This document shows positions 46,761 through 58,734 of a stretch of 64,000 nt of DNA, piece after piece; the first letter of the stretch is position 1; every line of letters starts with the position of its first letter. The translations under genes were made by a program, and so were the position numbers. Under the pieces are notes generated by a model. That model searched no databases. It saw only the letters and a list, made by a program, of their open reading frames with translations, and was not told the origin of the DNA. Source of the stretch: Myrica gale (taxonomy: Eukaryota > Streptophyta > Magnoliopsida > Fagales > Myricaceae); assembly GCA_963930655.1 (NCBI GenBank), contig OZ005605.1, positions 2,425,501 through 2,489,500 on the forward strand, in the 5' to 3' direction.

Positions 46761-47844
46761 TACAGTTGAGTCTAGTTTAGCCGTTTAGTTAATGCTCCTT
46801 TTTAGCTGTTTAGTTAATGTTCCTACTATTCATAGCAATGCCGATAAACATTGCAAATTATAGTAGCTTTCCTGATCAACTACTCTCATCTCGATGTGTT
46901 TACCATCTCAATATTTCCTATATTTACATCCAAAGAGTTGATAAATGGAGAAATATATACAATTGTTGTGTGGTAACATATTTTTTTTATTTATACAGGA
47001 ATATTCTCAAGCACTTGATGTGCACCAAAAGTTTGGAAGGAATACAATAACAATCGGTTATAGAGAGCCCATAAAAATACAGCACACAAATACATAACAT
47101 CCTAACACTAAGTGAAGCAAATTGGCGGCATGGTGGCTTGAAGGATGCTTGAGCTGTAGCTGACTTGTAGGATACTTGCTGAGTTGAGTGAAGCAAATTG
47201 GCGGCATGGTGGCTTACGAGTGAGCTGTTTGTGAAGGAACTGGATGATTATGTTAGCCTTATGCAGCTCATGATTTCAGTAGACATTTAATATGTATATT
47301 TGTCCATGTAAACATGTCTACAAATTTTGACCGTTGTATTCATAGAACAAAGAAATAAAATTCTACAACTTTGTTCCAAGCAGCAAGGTGTGGGGAAAAG
47401 AAAAGAAAACCAGAAAATCATAAAAATGAGAAAAAACAGAACGGAAACCCATGAAGAAATTGTTGTCCATAAAAACCAATCGCAACCACTACAATTTGGT
47501 CCCAATATTTAAGCGGTGGTCATTGTGAAGCTCCGACGACATTTGTTCGTTGGTAAATCTCAAAGGCGACGAAAGAGTTGGTGGTCACCACAGCGTTTTT
47601 GCGACGGCTCGCTGGGTCGACGATGCCAATCCAGTGCCGACGGAGGAGAAAGGTGGTCAAGGAAGGGCAGTCTGGACGCGGCAACCTCGACCAGCGCTCG
47701 ACGACCGAATCTCGTGGCTGAAGACCATCCTTGACGGGTTTCCCATGTTTTGTCTACGGAGTCTACCGTCGAGGGAGGCCAGTTTTCTTGTAGTGTAAGA
47801 AAAATATTTCACAAAAAAAAAGAAAAAATTATGCTCGAGAGGTA

Positions 47845-48201
47845 TATTAGAGTTAGTCCCACATTGCTAGAAAAACTAGTCAATGTGCTCCTTATAAGGT
47901 TATGGCATCCCTCACTCCTCAAGGCGTCTTTTGGAGTTGAGTTAGGCCCACCTTTCACATATTGTGTAAATTCTAATATGGTATCAGAGCAAAATTCCTA
48001 GTTTGTGGTCCCACCGTTACCCGTTTCCACGTGTTGGCTTGGATGTCCTCCCGCCACACGTGAGGGGGCGTGTTGGAAGTCTCACATTGCTAGAAAAACT
48101 AGTCAATGTGCTCCTTATAAGGTTATGACATCCCTCACTCCTCAAGGCGTCTTTTGGAGTTGAGTTAGACTTACCTTTCACATATTATGTAAATTCTAAT
48201 A
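47845..48201 (+). mobile_element. TRIM (miniature LTR retroelement)
   Basis: Direct terminal repeats of about 131-134 bp (47845-47978 and 48071-48201; shared CACATTGCTAGAAAAACTAG, CTCCTTATAAGGTTATG). Primer-binding site TGGTATCAGAGC at 47979. Target duplication AGGTA at 47840-47844 and 48202-48206. The 92-bp interior has no coding capacity. It looks structurally whole and fairly young, since the terminal repeats are close. It lies 49 bp from the CACTA end. Confidence 0.9.
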
Positions 48202-49005
48202 AGGTAATTGCTTTATTTTTACACAACGTAATTGATAAAATAAAATGCATTTCTATTGATATCTGCATTGTTATTAATATCCCATGCATCCCGCGAGATT
48301 GTACAAATTAAATCAAACAATAAACCAATCAGATGGTGGATCATTTGAGCCCACCTGATCAATCTTACAACCCGTTTCTGAATCCCTAATAAAAGAATTT
48401 ACTAAACACATTTTTCAAGTTTCATCGACGTCATTTGTAACTTGCGGCATGCCCATTAGGGAACCCAGCATGGCGACGTTGCCTCTCCTGGGACAGTAGT
48501 TTCGCAAACCTGCTGCGAGTAACGAAAGTTTCGATTAGACCAACGTCACAACTTATTAGCAGAATGCAAGATTAATAATTGTGAGCAATTAACAATATTA
48601 GAATTGATTTGATACCTTTGAAGAGTCTCTTCATTTGTCTCCTGGCCAAAATGCTCGAAAAGGCCCGATTCCAGATTCACCCTAGAAACCGTTTTTTTTA
48701 GCAATGCTTCGCCAACTTTAACAAGATCATCTAAATTCTTCTATGTGGCAATATCCACAGAAGAGACATCCCCGCTTAGCGTGTCTTCCTGTAACAGGAG
48801 GCAATGAAAAAAAGTCTTATCCTGAATTTAATGTTATTCAAATTATATAATGAAAAAGAAAAATAGCGTATATTCATAATATGTACCTGAATCCGGAGGT
48901 ATATATATCTTTGCTCTGAATGAAGGGCATGAAAAACTACAGAAAGGTGGACGTCAACCATATCTGCACTTGCTTGCGTAAATATATCAACTAGAGGAGT
49001 GGAAC

Positions 49006-52000
49006 TATTAGAGTTAGTTTTACTCGATTATTCCATTCTGTTATGTACAAAGCTGAGCTGGAAGTTAGTTGAGTGTATTAGTTACAGATGTTATGTAATT
49101 AGTTTCTTCTCTCCTTTATAAGTAAAGGTTGTACACATATAGAATATTTTATCAATCAATATACAGAATTCTCTCAACCTTTCCTTCATGTTTTACTCTG
49201 TATATTGGTATTTTGTTCTTACTACATGATATATTTATCATGGTATAGAGCAATCCTAAAATGATCGAACCACAATCCCCTTTAGTTTTTTCAAATCCTC
49301 CTCCTGTAGTTTCTTCGAATCCTTCAACAGAAACTTCTGAACTTAAATCCAATCCTCTGTTTCTTAATGGCAAATGACAATCCAAATGCAAATCTTGTTT
49401 CTCAAGTGCTGAATGGAGATTTTTTTTTTCAAATGGCGAAGGCCCATGGAAATGGCCTTTAGTGCAAAAAACATGTTGACATTTGAGAATGGATCCTTCT
49501 CAAAGCCACAATCTTCTTTACCTATATACTCGAATTGGATTTGGTGTAATGATATGGTGTCTTCATGGCTACTGAATTCTGTCTCCAAAGATCTAGCAGA
49601 TAGTGTTTTGTACATTCAAATCACTGCTGGAATTTGGAAAGATCTTAACGATCGCTTCTCTCAAGGAAACGGACCGCGTATATTTCAGGTTCAGAAATCT
49701 ATAGCTTATTTTCTCAAGGTTCACATATTGTTACTGCGTACTTTACAAAGTTGAAATTGTTGTGGGAGGAATTGTCAAATTATAAACATCGTCATAAATG
49801 CACTTGTGGTGTTCTTCAACATCTTGATGATGAACACAATCAAGAAAGTGTGATGCAGTTTCTCATAGGCCTCAATGAGTCCTATTCAAGTGTTCATGGT
49901 CAAATTTTGTTAATTGAACCACTTCCTTCAATTAAAAAAGTTTTTTTTTCTTGTTACACAAGAGGAGCGGCAACGAAATATTGTTTCCATATCTTCTTAA
50001 TCTGTTGAGAATAATGTGTTTTTCACATGCACACCGTGTGCTCAATACACACAAGGGAATCAAAACTTTGGCAACAAGTTCAATGACAGACCTTTTGTTC
50101 AGAAGAAAGAGCGTCCGCAGTGTAGCCATTGTGGCTTTACTGGTCAAACTGTGGATTGCTGCGACAAGCTTCATGGATACCCCCGGATACAAGCCCAAGT
50201 CCAACCCAATTGCAGGAACTACATGATCGGTTCATCAAGTTTCTACTGACATGCCTCATCAGAACTTGTCGATCACACTTGATCAATGCCAACAACTACT
50301 GTCACTTATTCCACACTCTGAATCTTCTGGTGTTTCACATGGATTGGACAATGACATAGCCTCTATCATTCAATGGTTAACATGGCAGGTACATGATCTA
50401 CTTCTCTTCTCTGTCTTAATCAACCATTTGCGAAATTTTCACCAAAATGGATTTTAGATACCGGAGCTACTAAGCATATGGTTAGCTCGGTATATATGCT
50501 CACTCATATCACCTCGTCAGTCAAAATGTCAAATAACCAATCGGCCATGGTCACTTATGTTGGCACAGTACACTTATCATAGTCCATTACATCGACTGAT
50601 GTACTAGTTGTTCCAACTTTTCTTTTAATCTCATATATGCTAGTTCTTTAATCATACAGATGTCATGTTGCCTTATTCTTCTTGGAAAATATTTGTTCAT
50701 ACAGGCCCAACCCATATGGACAATGATTGGTTTGGCTAGAGAATCAAGCGGCTTATATTTCTTGCTTTCAAATTTTTCTTCTGGTTTTCCAGCTTCTTGT
50801 AATGTTGCTTATTCAAATAATTTAGCTGCTTTATGACATTGTAGATTAGGGCATCCTTCTCTTTCTAGAATGTCATTGATGCAACCTTGCATTAATGATA
50901 TCAATAGATCAACATTCCATCAGTGTACTGTTTTCCCTATGGCTAAACAACACAAACTTTCCTTTCCCGTTTCTATCAACAAAATCAGTTCACCCTTTGA
51001 ATTGATTCATTGTGACCTATGAGGCTCTTTTCAGTCCTGATCACAATGAAATTCTATTTTTTTCTCACAATTCTGGATGATTTTACTACGTGTACTTGGC
51101 TATATTTGCTTCAAAATAAAGCTCAAACTCAAGCTCATATCAGATCATTTTTATGCTGAAAGAGACACAATTCAATTCCAAAATTAAAGTCATTCAAACT
51201 AATTTTTGGCACTGAATTCAATCTCTATTTTTTTCTCATCCAATGGGGTAATTCATCAACATTCTTGCGTTGCAACTCCACAATAAAATAGAGTTGTCGA
51301 ACGCAAGCACCAAGATTTACTTAATGTTGCACGTGCTATTAGGTTTCAATCTAATCTGTCCTCGTCTTTTTGGTCAGATTATGTTCTTTGTGCAGCTTAC
51401 CTTATCAATAGATTACCCTCCATTGTTCTTGATAATAAGTCACCTTCTGAGCTTTTATTTTCCATTAAACCCACATATCAGCACCTTAAAACATTTGGTT
51501 GTCTTTGCTATGTCTCAACTCTCACTCGGCAAAGACACAAGTTTGATCCAAGAGTTGAACCTTGTGTTTTTCATGGATATCCCTATGGTATTAAAAGTTT
51601 AAATGTCATACTCATATATTTCTAGTCTCACGGCATGTAATCATTCATGAAGATTACTTTCCTTTTAAACATTTTTCTTCCCCTTCTAATACCAATATTT
51701 TTCCAAATATCATTACTGATTTATCATTCTTCCCCAGTTAATTCATCTACTTCAGTTCTTGTTCCATCTCCTAGTTTTTCTTCTCCCGAACCACCTTCTG
51801 CTATTTCTTTCTCCCCTTCTCCTGCCTGTCATACAAGTCTCATTTAAAGATTTGGTCCCATCTAGTATTTCAGCATCTGATATTTCTTCTGTTGTTCCTA
51901 TAAAGAAATCTTCTCGGCTAAGAAAACCTCCTAGTTATTTGAAAGATTATCATTGTAAACTTGCTATTAATTCCGTAGCCAAATCAAAGCTATCCACACC

Positions 52001-53768
52001 TTATGCACTGTCTGTGGGCACCCATGTTGAACCTGCTTGTTTTTTAGAGGCTATTAAGTCAGTTGAGTGGAGAGAAGCCATGACTAATGAGATTGTAGCT
52101 TTGGAATTAAATCGTACATGGACAATATTCACTTTGCCTCCTGTTCATGTACCTATTGATCCAAATGGATGTATAAAATGAAGTTTCGTGTTGATGGTTC
52201 TGTGAAGAGACATAAAGCATGTCCGGTGGCAAAAGTTTTCACTCAGAATGAAGGCTTTGACTATTTCGAAACCTTTTTTCCTGTTGCAAAATTAACCTCA
52301 GTGTGTTTATTACTTGCTGTTGTAGCTTCTAAGAAATGACATCTTTAGCAACTTAATATGAACAATGTGTTCCTTCATTGGGAACTTCATGAAGAGATCT
52401 ACATGAAGTTACCTCCTGGTTTCATTCATAAGGGGGAACATCAAGTATGGAAACTCAACAAGTCGTTGTATGGGCTAAATAGGCATCAAAACAATGGTTT
52501 CTTAATTTTTCTGATTTTTCACCTACTCATGGTTTCTCTAAATCCAAGGCTAATTACACCTTATTCATAAAGAAAACTTCCACCTCCTTTACTGACATCA
52601 TCCTAGCTGGTTCTTAATGATTTTTTAAATATGTTATTGATCTCTAGTTTCAAATTAAAGATTTAGGGTAGCTCAAGTATTTTCTTGGATTGAAAGTAGC
52701 TTATTCTTCCTCTAGTATCTCTATCTGTCAACGAAAGTTTGCATTTGATGTCTTGACAGATTCAAGATTTCCTGGTGCTAAGCTCGTTTCTACCCCAGTT
52801 GAGCAGAATTTGAAATTGGTTAAACACGCCGATTCTCTTTTAGATGATCCCACTGTGTATTGTCGTTGAATAGGTTGTCTTTTGTATTTGATAATTACAA
52901 GACCAGATATTTCTTATAGTCTGCAAGTCTTGAGTAAGTTTATGGACAAGCCTCACCAGTTCCACCTTGATGTCGCACATCGAGTCCTTCGGCATATCAA
53001 AGAATCTCCTAGCTAAGGTCTATTTTTTCAAGCCAGTAATTCTCTTCATATCAAAGCCTTTGGTGATTCCGATAGGGCCAGGTGTGCCGATACAAGACGA
53101 TCAGTTATAGGATTTTGTATTTTCTTATGAGAATCTTTAGTTTCGTGAAAGTCAAAGAAGCAGACTACATTCTCATGATCCTCAGCAGAGGCCGAGTATC
53201 GGGCCATGGCTGCCACCTGCTGTGAAATCATTGGGTTGACATATCTACTTGCAGATTTACAGATCTCTCACTCTCAACTAGCTTTGATTTTTTGTGATAA
53301 CGAAGCTGCTCTCCATATAACAGCTAATCCAGTGTTCCACGAGCGTACTAAACACATAGAATTAGGCTGCCATCTTGTTCGAGAGAAGTGTACGTAGGTC
53401 TTGTTCGCACTTTGTACATTCGTTCCAGACATCAGCTAGCTGATCTGTTTACCAAATCTTTAGGTTCTGATCAGTTCAAATCTCTATTGTCCAAGATGAA
53501 TATTCACAATTTGTTCTGTTCATCTTGTTTGGGAATATTAGAGACAGTTTTACTCGATTATTCCATTATGTTATGTACAAAGCTGAGCTGGAAGTTAATT
53601 AAGTGTATTAGTTACAACTGTTATGTAATTAGTTACTTCTCTCCTCAATAAGTAGAGGCTGTACACATATCAAATATTTTATCAATCAATATACAAAATT
53701 CTCTCAACCTTTCCTTCTTGTTATACTCTGTATATTGGTACTCTGTTCTTACTACACGAGATTTATTA
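49006..53768 (+). mobile_element. Copia LTR retrotransposon inserted in patatin pseudogene
   Basis: LTRs of about 235 bp (49006-49240 and 53536-53768) share ACTCGATTATTCCATT and ATCAATCAATATACA. Target duplication GGAAC (49001-49005 and 53769-53773). A primer-site-like TGGTATAGAGC follows the left LTR. In order: gag with a CSHCGFTGQTVDCC-type zinc knuckle, integrase remnants, reverse transcriptase (about 51950-52750) and RNase H (about 53150-53480), the Copia order. Full length in outline but broken many times. The two LTRs differ at roughly 9 percent of sites by eye, so the insertion is some millions of years old. Plus strand, opposite to the host gene. Confidence 0.92.
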
Positions 53769-54440
53769 GGAACTACCATGGGTTAGCCAACTCAAGATTC
53801 CCCACTTAGCTGCGTCAAGTGCATATATAATATTTCTTTTCAGCTTTGGAAGAGCCAGTTCCTAAAGATATTACAAGAAACCTTCCAAAGTCCATTAATG
53901 GTTTTACGGGAAAGAAGTCAGGGCTTCCTCTAGTGATCTCCTTTGTGACTTCACCAATGGCAACTAGAGCCTTGAAATGCACAAATATAGCAAATAAATT
54001 ATCTGCTAAAAGAAATTTAGAACCAGTTTAAATCTTGTAGGCCGTACGTACAGTAAAATTATATGATATTAATTTCAGAACCAGTTTAATTAAATCTTTT
54101 GCAACGCCCCCATCTATTAGGTTAAAGTCCCGAACATTTCCTGCAGGATCTTTAGTTTCAAAGTAAAGACCCGGAAGATAAGTTGGTGCTGCGGAAGTTG
54201 CAATGCATACGTCTGAGAGTAAAGCATCTAAGTTTGGATTTTTCTTCACCTGGTGCATTCGAAGCAAATTAAATTGGAAGTTAGTAAGAAATGAACTCCA
54301 TTTGTGATCTCTTTTGTATCAAAAGATGGAAATTGTCTCTTTAAATAGAAGTACTAGTTCAACCTCAAAGCTGGAGAAGATGGTTGGCTGGAGCCGCTCG
54401 ATGTCAAATGTTGGGATGATAACATTAGTTAGTGTCTGGT

Positions 54441-54690
54441 GCAATCTTGTGCATCACTGCGATATTTTTTTCACTGGTTTTCCGTGTTTCCTAGGGCCAT
54501 CGGGTCCTCTCGCTTCGGACTTCGTGTCCGCCACCTCTGAGAACCTTGTGTCCTCTTTTATAGCCACTTTACTGTTGGCCCCTCTGCTGTCGCTTGTAAC
54601 GCCTCTTTTGGGTTCTTTTCCGTGTTTCTCTAGCTTGTAATTTTTGTTTGTCTGTTTTTTCAATATATAAAACTAGCTGTTTAACAAAAA
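54441..54690 (+). repeat. Short LINE-tail-like insertion in patatin exon 3
   Basis: Sequence absent from the intact paralogue, lying between GTGCAATCTTGT and GTTTCCTTGACAACG. It is pyrimidine-rich and ends TTTCAATATATAAAACTAGC then TGTTTAACAAAAAAGAAAG, like the 3' tail and poly(A) of a plant non-LTR element. No coding content is recognised. Confidence 0.5.
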
Positions 54691-54779
54691 AGAAAGAAAG
54701 TGTTTCCTTGACAACGCTGTGTAGATACTTGCCATCATATTTTGGCCCGGATAGAGATTTCATGACCTTTACATAATCA

Positions 54780-54990
54780 TGCTTCAAAGTTGACCAACAG
54801 CGTTTACTTTCTTGCGTATACTTATTCAGCTTGGACTACGCGCCAAGTAGTATGCCAGAAATGAATTGAAAAAATTAAAAAAGTTCAGGCATCGGCTGCA
54901 TGCCTTGGCACAAAGATGGGCCCTCTTAATTTGCAAGAGTACAGTATGTGAGAATTGTAGGTGAGACTTGAAGAATTTTAGGTAAGACTG
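54780..54990 (-). repeat. Patatin promoter-region copy 1
   Basis: Shares CTTCAAAGTTGACCAACA, CTTGCGTATACT and CTTGGCACAAAGA with 56255-56470 and 63940-64000. In the intact gene this lies about 200 bp upstream of the start codon. Here it abuts exon 3 directly because exons 1-2 were deleted. Confidence 0.75.
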
Positions 54991-56190
54991 ATAAATGATG
55001 GTGCTCGTGAGTTTGCTACCATAAATTAATGCTATGAAATGGCTATAACATATGAACCCTATTCAAAAGCAATTAGCTCCGAAACGAGTAGGAATTTTGT
55101 TTTCTTGAAAGGCGGCCCTCAAGAAATTATCAACGATCAAAAATGTTGAATGTCAAATCTACAATATCGTTTGATATGATATTATTGTTTTTACGATATC
55201 GAGTTTAAATATGATATCATTATAAAATCTCAGAGATCAAAGTTAATGTAAATATTTGAATTTAAATGTATGAATATTTTCCAAACTTCGTATTGTCTCT
55301 ATAAATAGAGACATTCAACTTGTAATCTGTATGATTCCTAATAGGTTTTTTTTTTAAAAAAAAAAATTGCTGTCCAATTATGGCCACACAAAAAAAAAAG
55401 GTTAGGTGTGAAGTCCTAAAGTTTCCGAAAATACCCCTGATCTCTGGCCAGGTCCTCAATTAGATAATTGATCAGGAACTTCGTTCTTTTAAGTTTTCAA
55501 TTGCAAACATTAGGGAAATTCAATATTCATAACAGTAGTCCTGATCAGCAACGTTACACGCACGTGATGTTGGATGTTTCTTTAAGGTAATTAGTATGTT
55601 GTTGGATTTACACAGAAATGGTTGAATTTAATCCTGTACTAATTATTTTTCTTAATCCTAGCTAAACGTCCCAACTACGATTTGTCAATAACATGCACAT
55701 ATAAGAAATATGCTGCTGGAAGGGGAAAACTGAACTACTGAAGTATGAAAACGGTATCTTTTCGTCGGAGGGCCTGATCATTTTATTAATTAACACCATG
55801 ATGAAGAGTTATGGATAAGCTTCTGACTCGCCACCATCATCATACAGGGTAAGTTCACGAAGAAAAATCAAAATGAGTTCCTTTCTTTATGTTTGTTTTT
55901 CTGCCAAGCCTCGATTTATTTTGCCTATTAAATTGGCAAATAGCCATTAAATGGCTGCCGCGACATTTGCTTGCAAACAAAGACCGAGTCTACTGCACGT
56001 GTAGTTTTGAATGAGACAAAGGATTACGTTTTTTTTTTCCTTGGAAAATTGGAGTAGTCGACTGCATGCGGGGTTGGGGGGATTCACCCCCGGATATATC
56101 CCTTCCCAAAGGGATCAGGAGGTGCCATCTGAGCTAAAGGTCGCTGGCAGACAAATGATTACTTTAAGTGAAGTGGTTTACCGTTTACTG
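54991..56190. other. AT-rich spacer without recognised gene
   Basis: No coding signal. Around 56040-56155 is a stretch ending AGGTGCCATCTGAGCTAAAG, a phrase seen in some plant short repeats, but no complete element can be bounded. Confidence 0.35.
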
Positions 56191-56470
56191 TTTTGAAGCT
56201 CCAGCCATGCATGTCAAGGCGATCACGCTCTTGAAAAATTCCTTTCGATAAGCATGCTTCAAATTAGTTGACCAACAGCTTGTTCTTTCTTTCGTATACT
56301 TATTCAGGTTGGACCACCAACGACACTAGTCATATAACATAAATGAATTGAAAAAAGAAAAAAAAGGTTCATGCATCGGTTGCCTTGGCACAAAGAATGT
56401 CCCCCTTAATTTGCAGGAGACATTATGTACGTCAGAATTGTAGGGGAGACTGAAGAATTCTATGACTTGG
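56190..56470 (-). repeat. Patatin promoter-region copy 2, orphan
   Basis: Matches the intact gene's upstream region (TGAAGCTCCAGCCATGCATG, GCTCTTGAAAAATTCCTTT, GTTGACCAACA, TATACTTATTCAGG) and copy 1 at 54780-54990. No patatin exon lies on its downstream (lower-coordinate) side before copy 1. This suggests a third gene copy whose coding part was lost. Confidence 0.75.
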
Positions 56471-56608
56471 AGATCCGGTCGGAGATCACCTCTCTTGGTT
56501 ACCTACACTCGACGTCCTATAATTGAAAAAATTGCAAAGAAGCTCTAATCATGATAAACGTGCATGGAAAGCGAATATTGATTCATCTTTCCAACTCGTT
56601 CAACTATG

Positions 56609-56639
56609 CCCCCCCCCCCCCCCCCCCCCCAAAAAAAAA
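56609..56639. repeat. Homopolymer C22 followed by A9
   Basis: 22 consecutive C then 9 A. Rare in plant DNA and prone to slippage and sequencing error, so its length here may not be exact. Confidence 0.9.
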
Positions 56640-57147
56640 GAGTTCCAATATTGTAATATATATAGTAGCTAGTGATCTGGAAGCACCTGATCTTTGGCAA
56701 TCGGCAGGTAATTATATATATAATAGTGATCACTCCGGATCGATAGGTGCATAGAATGGTAGATATTATATCACGATATTGGTGAAAAAGGAGAAAGAAT
56801 GACCCAGGTTCCACTTCTTATATATGCAGCTCCGAGAACAGGGATCCCAACCCAGATATAAAAGAGTTCCGGGCGGTTTACCGTTTATTTGTGCTGGAAG
56901 CTGGCTGTACTTTAAGGGTTCGGTTATTGTCATTGGCCTTATTGTTCTGAGCGGTTATGGGCAACGGTGATGATCTAAAATTGGAGATCCAGCGCCCCAC
57001 ATAAGAACATGTCAATTAAAATGCTGAAAGCCCGTTTTGAACTTTCTCCCGACCCGTTTGAGACTGACCTGCAATGAAAATTCAAATCACCCCAACTCCA
57101 TTTCACGATTTCTTCCCTTCTCTTCCCCTGTAACTCTGTAAGTCCCC

Positions 57148-57755
57148 TCACTGCACGAAAACAGTCTCTCTCAACTATGGAGTCAGTCAGGGAAAGTGGC
57201 AAAATTCGTTGCAGAAGTTATCCGTCAGCAATGAGAAGCTACGTCCACCATGGTTGGCGTCGGGACAATTTTTGAGTTGTCGTCGATGAAGGGCCCTCTT
57301 TTCTGGCGGGCTAGTCGACGATGCTATACGCCGAAGACCCACAAGTCGTCAATAATTTCCTTGTTCTCACCGACGACATCAAGCCGCCGACCATTCATAA
57401 TTTTGCTCCCTCTATCACTGACGACTGTAGTCCTTGGGGAAAGGATTTTCGACTGAAAAATAGTTCCACAGAAAAGCTGTACTTTTTCCCCTACGCAATA
57501 GAAATTCTATATTTTTTTGGAAGACCCAGATATGTATAGTTTCGTTTTGACATTTTTTCAGCAATTTTTCTTGAGTTTTACATAGAATGTTACAAATGGA
57601 CAGTTCAAGTCATCGACAGTTCATTTAGTGCTAGTTGTTATGTATTTTGCGTGTTATTGTATTTTTATGGACTCTCTGTATCTGAAGGGCATTGTATTCC
57701 TTCCAAACTTGTGGTGCACATCAAGTGTTTGAGAATATTCCTATAAGCATAAGAA
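57148..57755 (-). repeat. CACTA-family sequence, inverted, inside the MULE
   Basis: Begins CACTGCACGAAAACAG, a diverged inverse of the CACTA right end at 47795 (CACTACAAGAAAACTGG), and continues through TTGAGTTGTCGTCGATGAAG, shared with 41780-41990. The part 57680-57750 matches, inverted, 44957-45010 of the CACTA cargo (CACATCAAGTG, GAATATTCCT, ATTGTATTCCTTCCAAACTT). The far end was not found. Confidence 0.6.
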
Positions 57756-58734
57756 AGTGCAAAAACTTTAGACTGTTAGAACATAAAGAGAGTTAATTCC
57801 TTTAAACTTTAAACTTTAGACTTTAAACTTTTCAAATTGATGAGAGTTAATTCCTAAACTAAATGCTCCAAACTGAAATGACATAGCCTGTTAGAATAAG
57901 ATACTTCACCCAATTGCTACCAATATTTAAGAACAAAGCCCAATTAGTCACAAGTCTGATTTCCACCTAAAAGTGTTACTACATAAAGAGATGTCAAAAT
58001 AGAATTAAGGCACTGCAACTCCAGCACCTCTGTGCTTTGGTTAATGATTCTGGACTTGTTATATATACACAACTGCAACTGCAGCACCTCTGTAGTAAAG
58101 TGGTGTCAATGCTGCATATCTGATCAAGGACAATAAAAAAATTAATGTTTTCCTGAAGAAAATGGCATGCATGTGTGATATTTGCATGGACTTTCTGCAA
58201 GTTCTGCATAGACTTTTACTTATATAGACTTTGATGTGATTTGGTCTTCTAGTGAAAGTTGACTGATATGTCAACTAAACAATGTATGCATCTATTTGAG
58301 CGAGGGGGAGACTGCCACTATCACATGTTCTGATAGAAGTTAATTTGAGGACATCTATGATTATGTTTAAGAAACCGTAGGGGACTTTGGTGTGATTTCT
58401 CCTTTTTCTTTGCTTTCTTTCTTCCCTTCTTCCGTTTAACAGAAAAAGATGAATGCGCTTACCAGGAGATGATTGCTCATTACCACATAGAAGAGGAGAA
58501 GCAATGGAAGTGTGCAAAAGCTTACTAAAGCTTTACAACTATACAAGTTTCCTTTCAAATATCTGTAATGCATTCATAAATGTAATTTTTTTTAATAATT
58601 GCAATAATGTTGAAAGGGCTTCCAGTAGCTTTCCGATAGACATGTAAAGATGTAATGAGTTATCTAAGTTGCAGAGGTGGTTTTGGTGCCTCTTGTATAT
58701 TTGTAATTTGTAATACCCATTACGTAATACATTG

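Larger units (their letters stand above)
45291..47328. repeat. Tandem cargo unit 2 (2038 bp)
   Basis: Second head-to-tail copy, apparently identical to 43253-45290. Its right edge runs into the CACTA right sub-terminus at 47329. The junction between units (CTACAAATTTT|GCTCCTCTC) shows no obvious repeat beyond a few bases. Confidence 0.95.
43037..47795. mobile_element. Pack-CACTA element with doubled host-gene cargo
   Basis: Starts CACTACAAGAAA at 43037 and ends TTTCTTGTAGTG at 47795, flanked by the 3-bp duplication TAA (43034-43036 and 47796-47798). Length 4759 bp. No transposase is visible. The sub-termini (43037-43250 and 47329-47795) carry CGACG-type words. Between them are two 2038-bp head-to-tail copies (43253-45290 and 45291-47328), each with a kinesin-14 motor exon and acyl-protein thioesterase exons. 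It inserted into the 3' flank of patatin copy A. A non-autonomous, gene-capturing element. Confidence 0.9.
48431..54765 (-). pseudogene. Patatin-like acyl hydrolase pseudogene, copy A
   Basis: Decayed tandem copy of the intact gene at 61692-63736. Recognisable minus-strand parts: exon 3 piece near 54690-54765 ([17 protein letters not shown]), the rest of exon 3 near 54370-54440, exon 4 at about 54090-54249 ([27 protein letters not shown]), exon 5 split as 53769-53985 and 48890-49005, exon 6 near 48615-48790, and exon 7 at 48431-48530. Exons 1-2, with the oxyanion DGGGIRG and nucleophile GTSTG motifs, are gone; exon 3 is fused to promoter sequence. A Copia element cuts exon 5 and a 250-bp tail-like insertion cuts exon 3. 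Frame changes also occur. Not functional. Confidence 0.9.

Noticed and set aside
56040-56160. Possible tRNA-derived short repeat ending GGTGCCATCTGAGCTAAAG
   Set aside because: No A/B box pair in the right spacing, no tail and no target duplication could be placed.
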